Shown here piece by piece: positions 36,396-45,776 of a stretch of 64,000 bases of DNA (position 1 is the first letter of the stretch; every line of letters starts with the position of its first letter). The notes below the pieces were generated by a model. That model ran no database searches. It was not told the DNA's origin and saw only the letters and a list, made by a program, of their open reading frames with translations. Source of the DNA: Sterolibacterium sp964437515 (GTDB taxonomy: Bacteria; Pseudomonadota; Gammaproteobacteria; Burkholderiales; Rhodocyclaceae); the NCBI GenBank assembly GCA_964437515.1, contig CAYTHB010000002.1, forward strand, positions 51,779 to 115,778. The letters run 5' to 3'. The position numbers and the translations under genes were made by a program.

Positions 36396-36812
36396 ATGTA
36401 CAAACAACAAGGCTTTACATTGGTCGAGGTCATGGTAACCGTCGTGATCGTTGGCATACTCGCGGCGATTGCGGTTCCGATCTATACGGACTATGTCGTG
36501 CGCGGCAAGATTCCTGATGCGACTTCTGCACTGTCGACAAAACGGGTTCAGAACGAACAGTTTTTTCAGGATAACCGTAGCTATGTCGGTGCTCCGGGTT
36601 GTGTGGCAGATACGACCAGCAGCAGGTATTTCACTTTCTCATGCAATCCTGCCGAAACAGCCACAACATATACGCTCCGTGCCGATGGTGTGGATTCCAT
36701 GGCGGGCTTTGCCTTTACGCTTGACGAAGCCAATAACAAGGCGACACCGAGCGTGGCGTCAGGTTGGACGGCAAGTACCACATGTTGGGTGAGCTCAAAG
36801 GGAGGGTGCTGA
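36396..36812 (+). CDS. pilE: Type IV pilin PilE (minor pilin or pilin-like)
   Basis: Pilin-like protein of 138 residues. The leader MYKQQG is cut after Gly6 and the mature chain starts FTLVEVMVTVVIVGILAAIAVP with Glu at +5, as type IV pilins require. Two cysteines sit in the C-terminal half (one pair near CVADT and FSCNP; another CWVSSKGGC), typical of the PilE disulfide region. The start at 36396 is chosen because AGGG is nine bases away; an ATG at 36387 is too close to it. It opens the pilE-fimT-pilV-pilW-pilX-pilY1 cluster. Confidence 0.9.
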   Translation: MYKQQGFTLVEVMVTVVIVGILAAIAVPIYTDYVVRGKIPDATSALSTKRVQNEQFFQDNRSYVGAPGCVADTTSSRYFTFSCNPAETATTYTLRADGVDSMAGFAFTLDEANNKATPSVASGWTASTTCWVSSKGGC

Positions 36813-37432
36813 TGTTCTCCTTGCCGAAAGGAATGTTGTTCTGTTTTCAGCGGGGAACCACGCTGATCGAACTTATGGTGGGGATCACCATTATGGCGAT
36901 CTTGATGGCGATTGGTATGCCGGCGTTTGGTACCTGGATGCAAAACACGCATATTCGTTCGGCAGCGGAATCCATACAGACGGGGCTGCAATTGGCGCGT
37001 ACCGAAGCGGTGCATCGTAATACCAATGTCAGTTTCGTTATCAATGGCACTACGTCGGGCTGGACGGTGAGTTGTGATGTGCTGGCCAGTTGCAGTGATC
37101 TGACCAATGCCCCCACGATACAGACAAAGCCACCAGAAGAAGGAAGCACACGCGCCGTGATTGCAACTTCGGAAACCGGCCCCAATGCAGCTTCTGCTGT
37201 ATTTGCCGGGACAGTGACATTCAATGGTCTCGGCCAGATCAATGCAACTTCGTTGAATGTGGGTGATGAGGCCAATTTTGATGTCAGCAATCCTGCGGGT
37301 GGGGCTTGCAAGACCTTGACAGGCACGGAGCCCATGCGTTGTCTGCGCATTCGTGTCAGTACAAACGGCGAGGTTCGCATGTGTGACCCCGCCGTACCTT
37401 TTAATGCGAATACGGCTCCTCAGGGGTGCTGA
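36812..37432 (+). CDS. fimT: Minor pseudopilin FimT/GspH
   Basis: 206-residue prepilin-like protein. Leader MFSLPKGMLFCFQRG is unusually long and hydrophobic for this group; cleavage after Gly15 leaves TTLIELMVGITIMAIL with Glu at +5 (Thr instead of the usual Phe at +1). The C-terminal GspH domain ends in a disulfide-rich tail (CKTLTGTEPMRCLRIR ... RMCDP). The ATG at 36812 shares its first base with the pilE stop, and GGGAGG lies upstream. Confidence 0.88.
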   Translation: MFSLPKGMLFCFQRGTTLIELMVGITIMAILMAIGMPAFGTWMQNTHIRSAAESIQTGLQLARTEAVHRNTNVSFVINGTTSGWTVSCDVLASCSDLTNAPTIQTKPPEEGSTRAVIATSETGPNAASAVFAGTVTFNGLGQINATSLNVGDEANFDVSNPAGGACKTLTGTEPMRCLRIRVSTNGEVRMCDPAVPFNANTAPQGC

Positions 37433-37433
37433 C

Positions 37434-37874
37434 ATGAAATCACGAATCCTGGGTTACAGAAACAGTGCAGGCAAGGTTTTTCAACAAGGCTCGATCTTGT
37501 TGGAAGGTTTGGTCGCCATCCTTATTTTTTCAGTGGGAATATTGGCCATTGTGGGGATGCAAGGAGCGGCAGTGCGCGCATCCAGCGAGGCGAAATATCG
37601 GTCTGAAGCCAGTATGCAGGCTTCATTGTTGATAGGCAGGATGCGTGTGAGCAATCTGGCACAGCTTACGGTTGATTTCGTGCCGGGTGGAACGGCCTAT
37701 GACGCATGGGCGGCTGGGCTTCCTACCGTGTTACCGAATTCTGATGTTTTTCCACCGGGTGTGGCTTTTTCTGGAGCGGCAAACAATATTGCGACGATTA
37801 CGGTGAATTGGCTGGCGCCCGGGGATACTTCATCGATACCGCATAACTATGTCGTCGTTGCTCAAATCCAGTGA
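37434..37874 (+). CDS. pilV: Type IV pilus minor pilin PilV
   Basis: 146 residues with a class-III leader: cleavage after Gly19 gives SILLEGLVAILIFSVGILAIVGMQ, with Glu at +5. The GMQGAAVRASSEAKYRSEA segment is typical of PilV. In the known system it helps prime pilus assembly with FimU/FimT, PilW, PilX and PilE. Start at 37434, two bases after the fimT stop, with AGGGG upstream. Confidence 0.88.
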   Translation: MKSRILGYRNSAGKVFQQGSILLEGLVAILIFSVGILAIVGMQGAAVRASSEAKYRSEASMQASLLIGRMRVSNLAQLTVDFVPGGTAYDAWAAGLPTVLPNSDVFPPGVAFSGAANNIATITVNWLAPGDTSSIPHNYVVVAQIQ

Positions 37875-37884
37875 GGAGAATCAA

Positions 37885-39129
37885 GTGTTATCACTCCTGA
37901 ATCAACTCAAGCACAGACAACGCGTGATCATCGAATCAGGTTTCAGTCTGATTGAAATCATGGTGGGGATGGTGATCGGTATGATGGGGATCATCGCCAT
38001 GATGCAGGTGGCTTCTTTGTCAGAAGCCCAGCGACGTTCAACCGTTGGAGGAGGGGATGCGCTGAATAGCGGTGCGATCGTGATGTACGGGTTGCAGCGC
38101 GAAGTGGATCAGGCAGGTTTGGGCATCAGCGACAGTTCGCTGGTGGGGTGTGATGTCCAGTTGCCGTCAGGTATTACACTTGCGACACTCGCCCCTGTGA
38201 CCATCAATCACCCAAGTATCACGGGGCAGGATGCCAATACGGATACCCTGCTGATTGTGTATGGTAACGGCAATGGAACGCCTCAGGGCGACGTGATCAA
38301 TTCACAGCCTTTAACCATCGCCGTTCCTGTGGCCGCCAATAATCCGGATATTTATAACGTGTCGACACCTTCAGCCTTTTGCCCGAATGGTGTCTCGCCC
38401 ACGGTACTTTCCAATGATTGCCAGAACACCCCGACATCACCCGTCCCACCACCCGATTGGGTCATTGCTGTTTCTCCCAATCTGCAAGCCCTTCCTCGAC
38501 CGACCTGCGCTGCAGCCAGCCGCTTGTTCATGACGCAAGTCGTCTGGAGTGATCGCAACTCCAGCAATGTGATTGTTACCACGGGGCAGGGACAGGCAGG
38601 AATGTCAGGTGGACGGCTGTTCAATATGGGGCGTGCGCCTAGCGTCATCGCGTACGCCATACGAAGTGGTCGGCTGACACGCTGCGATTACCTCACCAAT
38701 AACTGTGGCTCCACCAGCAATAACGCCCGTGCGGATGTCTGGATTCCCGTTGCCAACGATATTGTCAGCCTGCGTGCGGAGTATGGTCGGGATACGCTAA
38801 CACCCGTCAATTCGACAAGCGGACAAATCAATGCGGTACTGGATACTTTCGACCAGGTTCAACCTGCCACCAACTGTGCCTGGACGCGGGTGACTTCCAT
38901 CCGGATGGCACTGGTTGCTCGCGGAGGCTACGACAAGTCTGCACCGACGAGCGTCGCTCCCGTCTGGGCAGGGAGTACTGTCAATTCCAGAACAGCACCG
39001 CTGAATCCCACGGCTCTCCCCATCAATCTGTCTGCCGTGACAGACTGGAAAAATTATCGTTACAAGGTTTTTGAAACCGTCATGCCGATACGCAATATGG
39101 CATGGAATGGAGTGCCGCCACAATGTTGA
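37885..39129 (+). CDS. pilW: Type IV pilus minor pilin PilW
   Basis: 414 residues from a GTG at 37885 with GAGGAG six bases upstream. Leader cut after Gly19 leaves FSLIEIMVGMVIGMMGIIAMMQVA, with Glu at +5. A large C-terminal domain follows with several cysteines and a final MRNMAWNGVPPQC-like end. The in-frame ATG at 37849 lies inside pilV and has no site. It overlaps pilX by 7 bp. Confidence 0.87.
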   Translation: MLSLLNQLKHRQRVIIESGFSLIEIMVGMVIGMMGIIAMMQVASLSEAQRRSTVGGGDALNSGAIVMYGLQREVDQAGLGISDSSLVGCDVQLPSGITLATLAPVTINHPSITGQDANTDTLLIVYGNGNGTPQGDVINSQPLTIAVPVAANNPDIYNVSTPSAFCPNGVSPTVLSNDCQNTPTSPVPPPDWVIAVSPNLQALPRPTCAAASRLFMTQVVWSDRNSSNVIVTTGQGQAGMSGGRLFNMGRAPSVIAYAIRSGRLTRCDYLTNNCGSTSNNARADVWIPVANDIVSLRAEYGRDTLTPVNSTSGQINAVLDTFDQVQPATNCAWTRVTSIRMALVARGGYDKSAPTSVAPVWAGSTVNSRTAPLNPTALPINLSAVTDWKNYRYKVFETVMPIRNMAWNGVPPQC

Positions 39130-39767
39130 ACTCTAGCCAACACCTCCATCGGCTTGAAACAGACCGAACACGGCTTCCTTCGTCCAAGCAATCCGGGGTG
39201 GCCTTGATCGTTGCACTGATCATGCTGGTTATCCTGACCTTGGCTGCATTGTCATTGGCACGCTCGGTTGATACGTCAAACCTTGTGGCAGGCAATCTGG
39301 CTTTTCAGCGCGCTGCCACACAGTATGGGGATGTGGGGACGGAACAGGCGGTGACATGGTTGCAAGGGAATAGTGCGGGCGGCGTGTTGTGGAACGATAG
39401 CCCCGCCGCTGCCAGTGCGGGTTATTCTGCCAGCACACAAACCATTGGTAATCCTGGAAGCAATCAGAACTGGGATGACTATTGGAACAATACCATCGCC
39501 ACGGCACCGCCCGGTATTGTGACCTTGCCTGTCGATCCTGTGACAGGGAATCAGGTTTCCTATTCCATACAACGCTTGTGTGCTGGACCGGGTGACCCTT
39601 CCAATGTGGCTGCGGCAGCCAATTGTGCCCAGCCACCAGCGACTGCCATGCGATGTATTACTCAGCCCTGCCTGAGGCGTAGTGCACAGCAATATTACCG
39701 CATCACTTCACGTGTGGCCGGGCCGCGCAACACCGTCAGCTATATCCAGACCATCATTGCCATGTAG
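39123..39767 (+). CDS. pilX: Type IV pilus assembly protein PilX
   Basis: 214 residues. The N-terminal segment QSGVALIVALIMLVILTLAALSLARS is the PilX pattern, which lacks Glu at +5 and so may be inserted at the pilus tip. The start at 39123 has GGAG eight bases away; an ATG at 39102 is possible. The C-terminal part has two Cys pairs. pilY1 follows 17 bp downstream, so both are probably co-translated. Confidence 0.85.
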   Translation: MLNSSQHLHRLETDRTRLPSSKQSGVALIVALIMLVILTLAALSLARSVDTSNLVAGNLAFQRAATQYGDVGTEQAVTWLQGNSAGGVLWNDSPAAASAGYSASTQTIGNPGSNQNWDDYWNNTIATAPPGIVTLPVDPVTGNQVSYSIQRLCAGPGDPSNVAAAANCAQPPATAMRCITQPCLRRSAQQYYRITSRVAGPRNTVSYIQTIIAM

Positions 39768-39784
39768 GCATTCAGGAGATCGCC

Positions 39785-42700
39785 ATGAACTACTCATTGA
39801 ATAAAAGCTCTCTTGCTCTCATTGGATATGCCTTGTTGTTTGCGCATCCATTGTCTGTTCCGGCTGCCCCTGTGGTTCTGGCAACGCAGCCACTCGTAAC
39901 AGCATCCACGTCCTCGGTTCCACCCAATGTTTTGTTGATGATGGATGATTCAGGCTCCATGGCTTGGAGCCACATGCCAGATAGCAATTCTGACAACAGC
40001 AGGATGCCGATGAGCTATGGTTATTATGGTTTCCGAAGTAGTCAATGCAATGGGATCGCCTACAACCCTGCGATTACCTATACCCCCCCCGTTGATTCGA
40101 CCGGTACCAGTTATCCCAATGCCAACTTTAATGCGGCGTGGGTCGATGGTTACAAGGTGAGCAGCGGTACCGTGAATCTCTCCAGCAGCTACAGGGCAAC
40201 CGATACAGGAGGTATCAGTAATCAGGATTCGTCGGGCGTGCCAGCGTATTACTATCGATACAACGGTACACAGACCCTGAAAACCTACTACGATTCATCG
40301 TCCACCTTTTTTTCTGAATGCAGTGCAGCACGTGCAGGGAGTTCACCTGACTACAACACACCGACATTTACTCGTGTGACGGTCAGTGCTACGTCAGGGC
40401 TGGGAAGCACTGATGAGCGTACCAATTTTGCCAACTGGTACAGTTACTATCGTACCCGGATGCTGATGATGAAAACATCAACAGGGCTGGCATTCAAGGG
40501 CTTGGGAAGTAATTATCGTGTGGGGTACGCCACGATAAACAATAATGGGGGAAATAAATTTTTGAACCTGGCCAGCTTCGATGCGACCCAGCGGGCAGCC
40601 TGGTATTCCATGCTTTACAGTACTTCGACCAATAGCTCCACGCCTTTGTTAAGGGCGCTGTCCAATGCAGGGCGGCTGTATGCAAACAAATTGCCGGGTA
40701 ATGCGCTCAACGGTGTAGCCGTCATTGATCCCGTCCAGTATTCTTGCCAGCAGAATTTCACTGTATTAACCACAGATGGTTTCTGGAATGTGGCAGGTAC
40801 ATTTGATTTGAATGGCAGTTCTGTCGGCAATCAGGATGGTAATGAGCAACGTCCCATGCTCGATAGTTTCCAGCAAATCCAAACAGAAACAACCCCCACC
40901 ACAACGGTCAATAGTTACACATGGGAAAAGGCCAATACAACCGTTCTTCAATATAATTCGGCTTATTATTATCTGGGCGCACGAGGGGCTGACGGTTGTT
41001 CATCCACAAAGCGCAAACTGCACAAGCAGGCACTGATCTGCATGAAGACGACGCTGACGCCTTATACAGCGCCCCAAACAGAAACGATTGTACAAACGAC
41101 GACAGTTGTTACCACGAATGGTGTGGCGGCACCTCCTACAACCACGACCAGCACGAGCAATAGCCCGACTTCACCCAGCTATACGGCGAATGCGGCAACA
41201 ATCACTTATGCGCCGGCCGCGTGCGATCCTTCAGCCCCTTCGAATACAGTCTGGACCGTGGCATCCGATACGACAACGGGAAGCTGCTCTACCTCGCCGT
41301 CTTTGCCTGGCACCAATCCCAGTACCCCAACATCAACCACCTCTTTGAATACAACAACGACGCCGACCAAGTCACTCGTGTCGACGGTCGGGCCGACGAC
41401 GGGTACCACGACGGTTGCCACCACGACCAGCGGCGGAACATCGGATACGCTGGCGGATGTCGCCGAGTATTATTACAAGACGGATTTGCGGGATGCCACC
41501 CTAGGAAATGCCATCGGTGCCTTGGGTACCGATGTGGCACAGAACAATGTTCCCGGTTCGGGTCTGGATGGCGCATCCTGGCAACACATGACCACGTTTA
41601 CCCTGGGTCTGGGAGCCCCTGGAAAAATGCAGTTTTCGCCAACCTACATGACGGATCGGGTGGGCGATTTCTATGCAGTCAAAACAGGCGCAACAGCAAC
41701 GTCAACTACCTGTACCTGGCAATCTTCAGGGACTCAATGCAACTGGCCTGTACCCAATGTATCAGGCATTCCGGCCAATATTGATGACTTGTGGCATGCC
41801 GCAGTGAATGGACGTGGGACGTATTTTAGTGCAACTGATCCGGCTGAATTGACGATTGGTCTGACTTCAGCATTATCGGGCGTTAGCGCACGTCTGGGAG
41901 CAGCAGCTGCTGCAACTACCAGTAATCCGAATGTGACAGCGGGTGATAATTTCGTATTCGAATCTTCCTTTACAGCGGGAGATTGGACGGGCGAGCTGGT
42001 GCGTCGAACACTGGATTTGATGACGGGGCGGCCGAGCGCAACGACAGATTGGTCTGCCAATAGTCTGCTGGATATTCAATCGGGTCGCACCATTTATACA
42101 TGGGATAGTTCCGGTGCCAGCCATCTCAAGCCCTTTGCCTGGGGAAGCCTGACGGCGGCGGAACAAAACTATTTCAAGCTGCCCTGGATCTCAAGCCTGA
42201 GCCAGTTCTGCGCCTTGGGTTCGACCTGCTTGACCCCCGCCGATCAGACTTCAGCATCTGGCGCGAATCTGGTGGCTTTCCTAGCGGGTGATTCAACGCA
42301 TTCGGTAGATTACTATCGTACCCGTAGCCATATTCTGGGTGACGTCGTGGGTGCCGAAGCCGCTTATGTTCGTACTCCGGCTCCGCAGTATGGGGATGCC
42401 GGTTTTTCTAGCTTCAAGTCGGGCTCTGTCGTGACAGGCCGTAATGGTATGGTTTATGTAGCCGCCAATGACGGGATGTTGCATGCCTTCCTTGCTGGAG
42501 GGGCTACCCTGAGTCCGGGAGATGGTGCGGGCAGTGAGCAGTGGGCTTATGTTCCCGGGTTGGTGCTGCCCAATCTCTATAAGCTGGCGGATACCGATTA
42601 TCGGAACAAGCATCAGTTTTATCTGGATGGTACGCCCGTCATCGGAGATATATGCCCATCATCTTCTTGTTCGGGAACCGACTGGAAAACCATCCTCGTG

Positions 42701-43834
42701 GCCGGTATGAATGCAGGGGGGCGTGGGTATTACGCACTGGATGTGACAGACCCCACCAGTCCCAAGGCATTGTGGGAGTTCACCGATAACAATATGGGCT
42801 ATACCTATGGCAATCCGGAAATCGTCAAGCTGAAAAATGGAACATGGGTTGTGCTGGTCGCTTCGGGCTATAACAACATCACGCCGGGCGATGGCGTAGG
42901 CCGCCTCTATATTTTGAATGCCAACACGGGGGCACTTATCCGTACCATCAGCACAGGTGTCGGAAACACAACGACGCCCAGCGGTTTGGCGCGTATCCGC
43001 GCGTGGTTGACGGATGGTAATACGGATGCAACGGCATTACGGGTGTATGCGGGTGACTTGCTCGGAAATGTCTGGCGTTTCGATATCAACGACACCTCAG
43101 GCTTGGGTGTCACCGGCTATGATGCCCAATTACTGGTGACATTGAAGGATGCTTCCAGCAATGTGCAGCCCATTACATCCCGGCCTGCCATCGAAGAATG
43201 TGGAACGACACCCATGGTGCTCGTAGGTACCGGGCAGTATCTAGGCTCTCCCGATCTGGCGAGTACCAATCAGCAATCGCTGTACGGGATCAAGGATACC
43301 TTGGGAGCCACCACCTTCACTGTGTCGCCTCAGACAGCAGGGAGTGGTTTTCAGCAACAGACCATTACTGCAACGACCTGTCCTACAGGGACACCCACCA
43401 GCATTTGTACCGTGGGACAAAATGTACGCATAGGGTCGAGCAATAGTGTGAATCTGGCCACACAAAATGGCTGGTATATGAACTTCCTCGATACGGGAGA
43501 GCGTGACAACACCGATCCAAGCGTTGCTTTTGGCACCTTGGTCATGAATACCAATATTCCCAATACGGATGCCTGTAATATCGGTGGATACAGTTTCAAT
43601 TACGCACTCAGCGCCTGTTCGGGTGCCCCGGTGACGACAGCGAGTGGTGTGGTGGCCATCAGTCTTGGAAATGCCATCGCCACCCGGCCACAGGTTGTGG
43701 TGCTGCCTAATGGTACCGTGGTTGCCCTGACCCGTATGTCGGATGGTTCTACCGTCGTGACCAATCCACCGACTCAGGCTCCTCCGGGAAGCACACGCCG
43801 TGTTTCATGGCGCGAATTGAGGAACGATCAATAG
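39785..43834 (+). CDS. pilY1: Pilus tip adhesin/assembly protein PilY1
   Basis: 1349-residue secreted protein with a Sec signal peptide (about 1-27). The N-terminal part is von Willebrand A-like with MIDAS residues Asp54, Ser56 and Ser58 in MMDDSGSM. The C-terminal part (about 820-1250) is the PilY1 beta-propeller, with AANDGMLHAF and VYAGDLLGNVWRFD. A Thr/Ser-rich stretch at about 432-552 splits the N-terminal domain from the middle. The usual calcium loop region at about 1076-1091 reads TDGNTDATALRVYAGD, lacking part of the normal acidic pattern. A strong terminator follows. In known systems PilY1 helps pilus extension, adhesion and surface sensing. Confidence 0.92.
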   Translation: MNYSLNKSSLALIGYALLFAHPLSVPAAPVVLATQPLVTASTSSVPPNVLLMMDDSGSMAWSHMPDSNSDNSRMPMSYGYYGFRSSQCNGIAYNPAITYTPPVDSTGTSYPNANFNAAWVDGYKVSSGTVNLSSSYRATDTGGISNQDSSGVPAYYYRYNGTQTLKTYYDSSSTFFSECSAARAGSSPDYNTPTFTRVTVSATSGLGSTDERTNFANWYSYYRTRMLMMKTSTGLAFKGLGSNYRVGYATINNNGGNKFLNLASFDATQRAAWYSMLYSTSTNSSTPLLRALSNAGRLYANKLPGNALNGVAVIDPVQYSCQQNFTVLTTDGFWNVAGTFDLNGSSVGNQDGNEQRPMLDSFQQIQTETTPTTTVNSYTWEKANTTVLQYNSAYYYLGARGADGCSSTKRKLHKQALICMKTTLTPYTAPQTETIVQTTTVVTTNGVAAPPTTTTSTSNSPTSPSYTANAATITYAPAACDPSAPSNTVWTVASDTTTGSCSTSPSLPGTNPSTPTSTTSLNTTTTPTKSLVSTVGPTTGTTTVATTTSGGTSDTLADVAEYYYKTDLRDATLGNAIGALGTDVAQNNVPGSGLDGASWQHMTTFTLGLGAPGKMQFSPTYMTDRVGDFYAVKTGATATSTTCTWQSSGTQCNWPVPNVSGIPANIDDLWHAAVNGRGTYFSATDPAELTIGLTSALSGVSARLGAAAAATTSNPNVTAGDNFVFESSFTAGDWTGELVRRTLDLMTGRPSATTDWSANSLLDIQSGRTIYTWDSSGASHLKPFAWGSLTAAEQNYFKLPWISSLSQFCALGSTCLTPADQTSASGANLVAFLAGDSTHSVDYYRTRSHILGDVVGAEAAYVRTPAPQYGDAGFSSFKSGSVVTGRNGMVYVAANDGMLHAFLAGGATLSPGDGAGSEQWAYVPGLVLPNLYKLADTDYRNKHQFYLDGTPVIGDICPSSSCSGTDWKTILVAGMNAGGRGYYALDVTDPTSPKALWEFTDNNMGYTYGNPEIVKLKNGTWVVLVASGYNNITPGDGVGRLYILNANTGALIRTISTGVGNTTTPSGLARIRAWLTDGNTDATALRVYAGDLLGNVWRFDINDTSGLGVTGYDAQLLVTLKDASSNVQPITSRPAIEECGTTPMVLVGTGQYLGSPDLASTNQQSLYGIKDTLGATTFTVSPQTAGSGFQQQTITATTCPTGTPTSICTVGQNVRIGSSNSVNLATQNGWYMNFLDTGERDNTDPSVAFGTLVMNTNIPNTDACNIGGYSFNYALSACSGAPVTTASGVVAISLGNAIATRPQVVVLPNGTVVALTRMSDGSTVVTNPPTQAPPGSTRRVSWRELRNDQ

Positions 43835-43861
43835 AAAGTTGTCTTGGGTGACTGTCGCCAT

Positions 43862-43892
43862 AAAGATGCCACCTTCGGGTGGCATCTTTTTT
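43862..43892 (+). terminator. Rho-independent terminator after pilY1
   Basis: 12-bp stem (AAAGATGCCACC / GGTGGCATCTTT) closed by a TTCG tetraloop, followed by T's. It ends the minor pilin operon 28 bp after the pilY1 stop. Confidence 0.9.
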
Positions 43893-44038
43893 GAATCTCA
43901 GGCTTCCCCACGGTACTGCTTTGCGATGTTCCCCATTTTGTGACATTCAGCGCCGCCTGGCTTGCCGCAGTTCAGGAAAGCACTTCATAATGATGTGCTG
44001 TGGATGTTTCATTCCGATGCTGAAAGCGCTGAACTACG

Positions 44039-45136
44039 ATGAATTACCCTGTGATTCCCTTGATTCCTGTCAGTGCGACTCTTTCTGGAGAGGCGCTGCT
44101 TGATACGGGGTTGCCGAATGCAACGAATGCGGCAATTCCGGAGGATATGCGTGGGCGTTTGATGCGGGATTTGCGGATTTCCGTCACCGATCGCTGCAAT
44201 TTTCGCTGTACCTATTGCATGCCGAAAACCGTGTTTGGGCGCGATTATCCGTTTCTGCCGCGTGCCGAAATTCTCAGTTTTGACGAGATCGAACGGGTTG
44301 CCCGGATTTTTGCGGGGCTTGGGGTACGCAAGATACGCCTGACGGGGGGGGAACCGCTGTTGCGTCGGAACATCGAGCATCTAATCGAGATGCTGGCACA
44401 GATTCCCGAGATGGAACTGACCTTGACCACTAATGGTTCCTTGTTGGCGAAAAAGGCGCAGGCACTCAAGGCCGCCGGTCTGCATCGGGTGACGGTGAGT
44501 CTGGATGCCTTGGATGATGCGACTTTTCGCAGCATGAACGATGTGGATTTTCCGGTGGCGGAAGTCCTGCGCGGAATTGATGCCGCCGCCGAGGCAGGCT
44601 TGCAGCCAGTGAAGGTGAATATGGTGGTCAAGCGTGGCGTGAACGATCATGCCATTGTGCCCATGGCGCGCTATTTTCACGGTAGTGGCCATATTTTGCG
44701 TTTCATCGAATACATGGACGTGGGCAGTAGCAATGGCTGGAAGCTGGATGAAGTCGTGCCTTCCGCCGAAGTGGTGCGCAGCATTCATGCGGAACTGCCG
44801 CTGGAATGTGCTGATCCCAATTATGTGGGTGAGGTGGCCGAACGCTGGCGTTATTGTGATGGTGGTGGCGAGGTGGGTGTGATTTCTTCGGTCACGCAGG
44901 CATTCTGTGCGACCTGTACGCGGGTGCGCTTGTCGACGGATGGTTCGCTTTACACCTGTTTGTTTGCCCAGCAGGGTCACGACCTTCGTGCCCAGTTGCG
45001 CGGCGGGATGAGTGATGAAGAGATTGTTGCGGGTCTGAAGGCGATGTGGCGTGTGCGCAACGATAATTATTCGGAGCGACGCAAGGCCAATACGCCGGGA
45101 CTGCAAAAAATCGAAATGTCCTATATCGGGGGCTGA
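44039..45136 (+). CDS. moaA: GTP 3',8-cyclase MoaA
   Basis: Radical-SAM enzyme of molybdenum-cofactor synthesis. 365 residues with the N-terminal cluster motif CNFRCTYC (Cys53, Cys57, Cys60), the C-terminal cluster CATCTRVRLSTDGSLYTC (about 290-307) and the GG C-terminus that activates catalysis. The N-terminus before about residue 38 is longer than usual; an in-frame ATG at 44147 (MRGRLMRDLRIS) would give a more typical size. mobA starts 4 bp after the stop. Confidence 0.95.
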   Translation: MNYPVIPLIPVSATLSGEALLDTGLPNATNAAIPEDMRGRLMRDLRISVTDRCNFRCTYCMPKTVFGRDYPFLPRAEILSFDEIERVARIFAGLGVRKIRLTGGEPLLRRNIEHLIEMLAQIPEMELTLTTNGSLLAKKAQALKAAGLHRVTVSLDALDDATFRSMNDVDFPVAEVLRGIDAAAEAGLQPVKVNMVVKRGVNDHAIVPMARYFHGSGHILRFIEYMDVGSSNGWKLDEVVPSAEVVRSIHAELPLECADPNYVGEVAERWRYCDGGGEVGVISSVTQAFCATCTRVRLSTDGSLYTCLFAQQGHDLRAQLRGGMSDEEIVAGLKAMWRVRNDNYSERRKANTPGLQKIEMSYIGG

Positions 45137-45140
45137 TGGC

Positions 45141-45776
45141 GTGAACGTTGAGCCGAGCACCATTACCGGCCTCATCATTGCCGGTGGTCTGGCGCGACGC
45201 ATGGGCGGCGTGGATAAAGGTTTGCAGTTATTCCAGGGACGACCATTGCTGGCGCATGTCATCGAACGCTTTGCGCCACAGGTCGATCGCTTGCTGTTGA
45301 ACGTCAACCACAATGCGGCAGCGTATGCCCCTTTTGGCTTGCCCCAAGTCGCTGACATGCAGACGGGTTACGTCGGTCCCCTGGCAGGTGTGCAGGCGGG
45401 GCTGGCGCAATGCACTACACCGTTGCTGGCTTGTGTGCCGTGCGATACACCCTTGTTGCCACTGGATTGGGTGGCACGCCTGTCTGCTGCATTGCAGCAG
45501 CATGAGGCAGATCTGGCGGTGGCAACGGCAGCGGGGCAGGGGCAACATGCGTTCATGCTGTGTCGGCGCGAAGTGCTGGGCGGACTCACACAATTTTTGG
45601 CGCAGGGTGGGCGGCGCATCGGTGATTGGCAGCATCAATGTCGTCATGTCGAAGTTGATTTTGTGGAAGCCGAAGCCTTCATGAACTTCAATCACCTCGA
45701 AGAACTGCGAGAATACGAACATTATGAACATTACGAACATCGTTCATCTTTCACGTCCACCTCTTCAAAATCATGA
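45141..45776 (+). CDS. mobA: Molybdenum cofactor guanylyltransferase MobA
   Basis: Adds GMP to molybdopterin. 211 residues from the GTG at 45141, chosen because it follows the moaA stop and gives the normal N-terminus ITGLIIAGGLARRMGGVDKGL. PLAGVQAGL and PCDTPLLP are also typical. The C-terminus ends in an unusual EYEHYEHYEHRSS tail encoded by a 9-bp tandem repeat. The stop overlaps the moeA start as ATGA. Confidence 0.93.
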   Translation: MNVEPSTITGLIIAGGLARRMGGVDKGLQLFQGRPLLAHVIERFAPQVDRLLLNVNHNAAAYAPFGLPQVADMQTGYVGPLAGVQAGLAQCTTPLLACVPCDTPLLPLDWVARLSAALQQHEADLAVATAAGQGQHAFMLCRREVLGGLTQFLAQGGRRIGDWQHQCRHVEVDFVEAEAFMNFNHLEELREYEHYEHYEHRSSFTSTSSKS

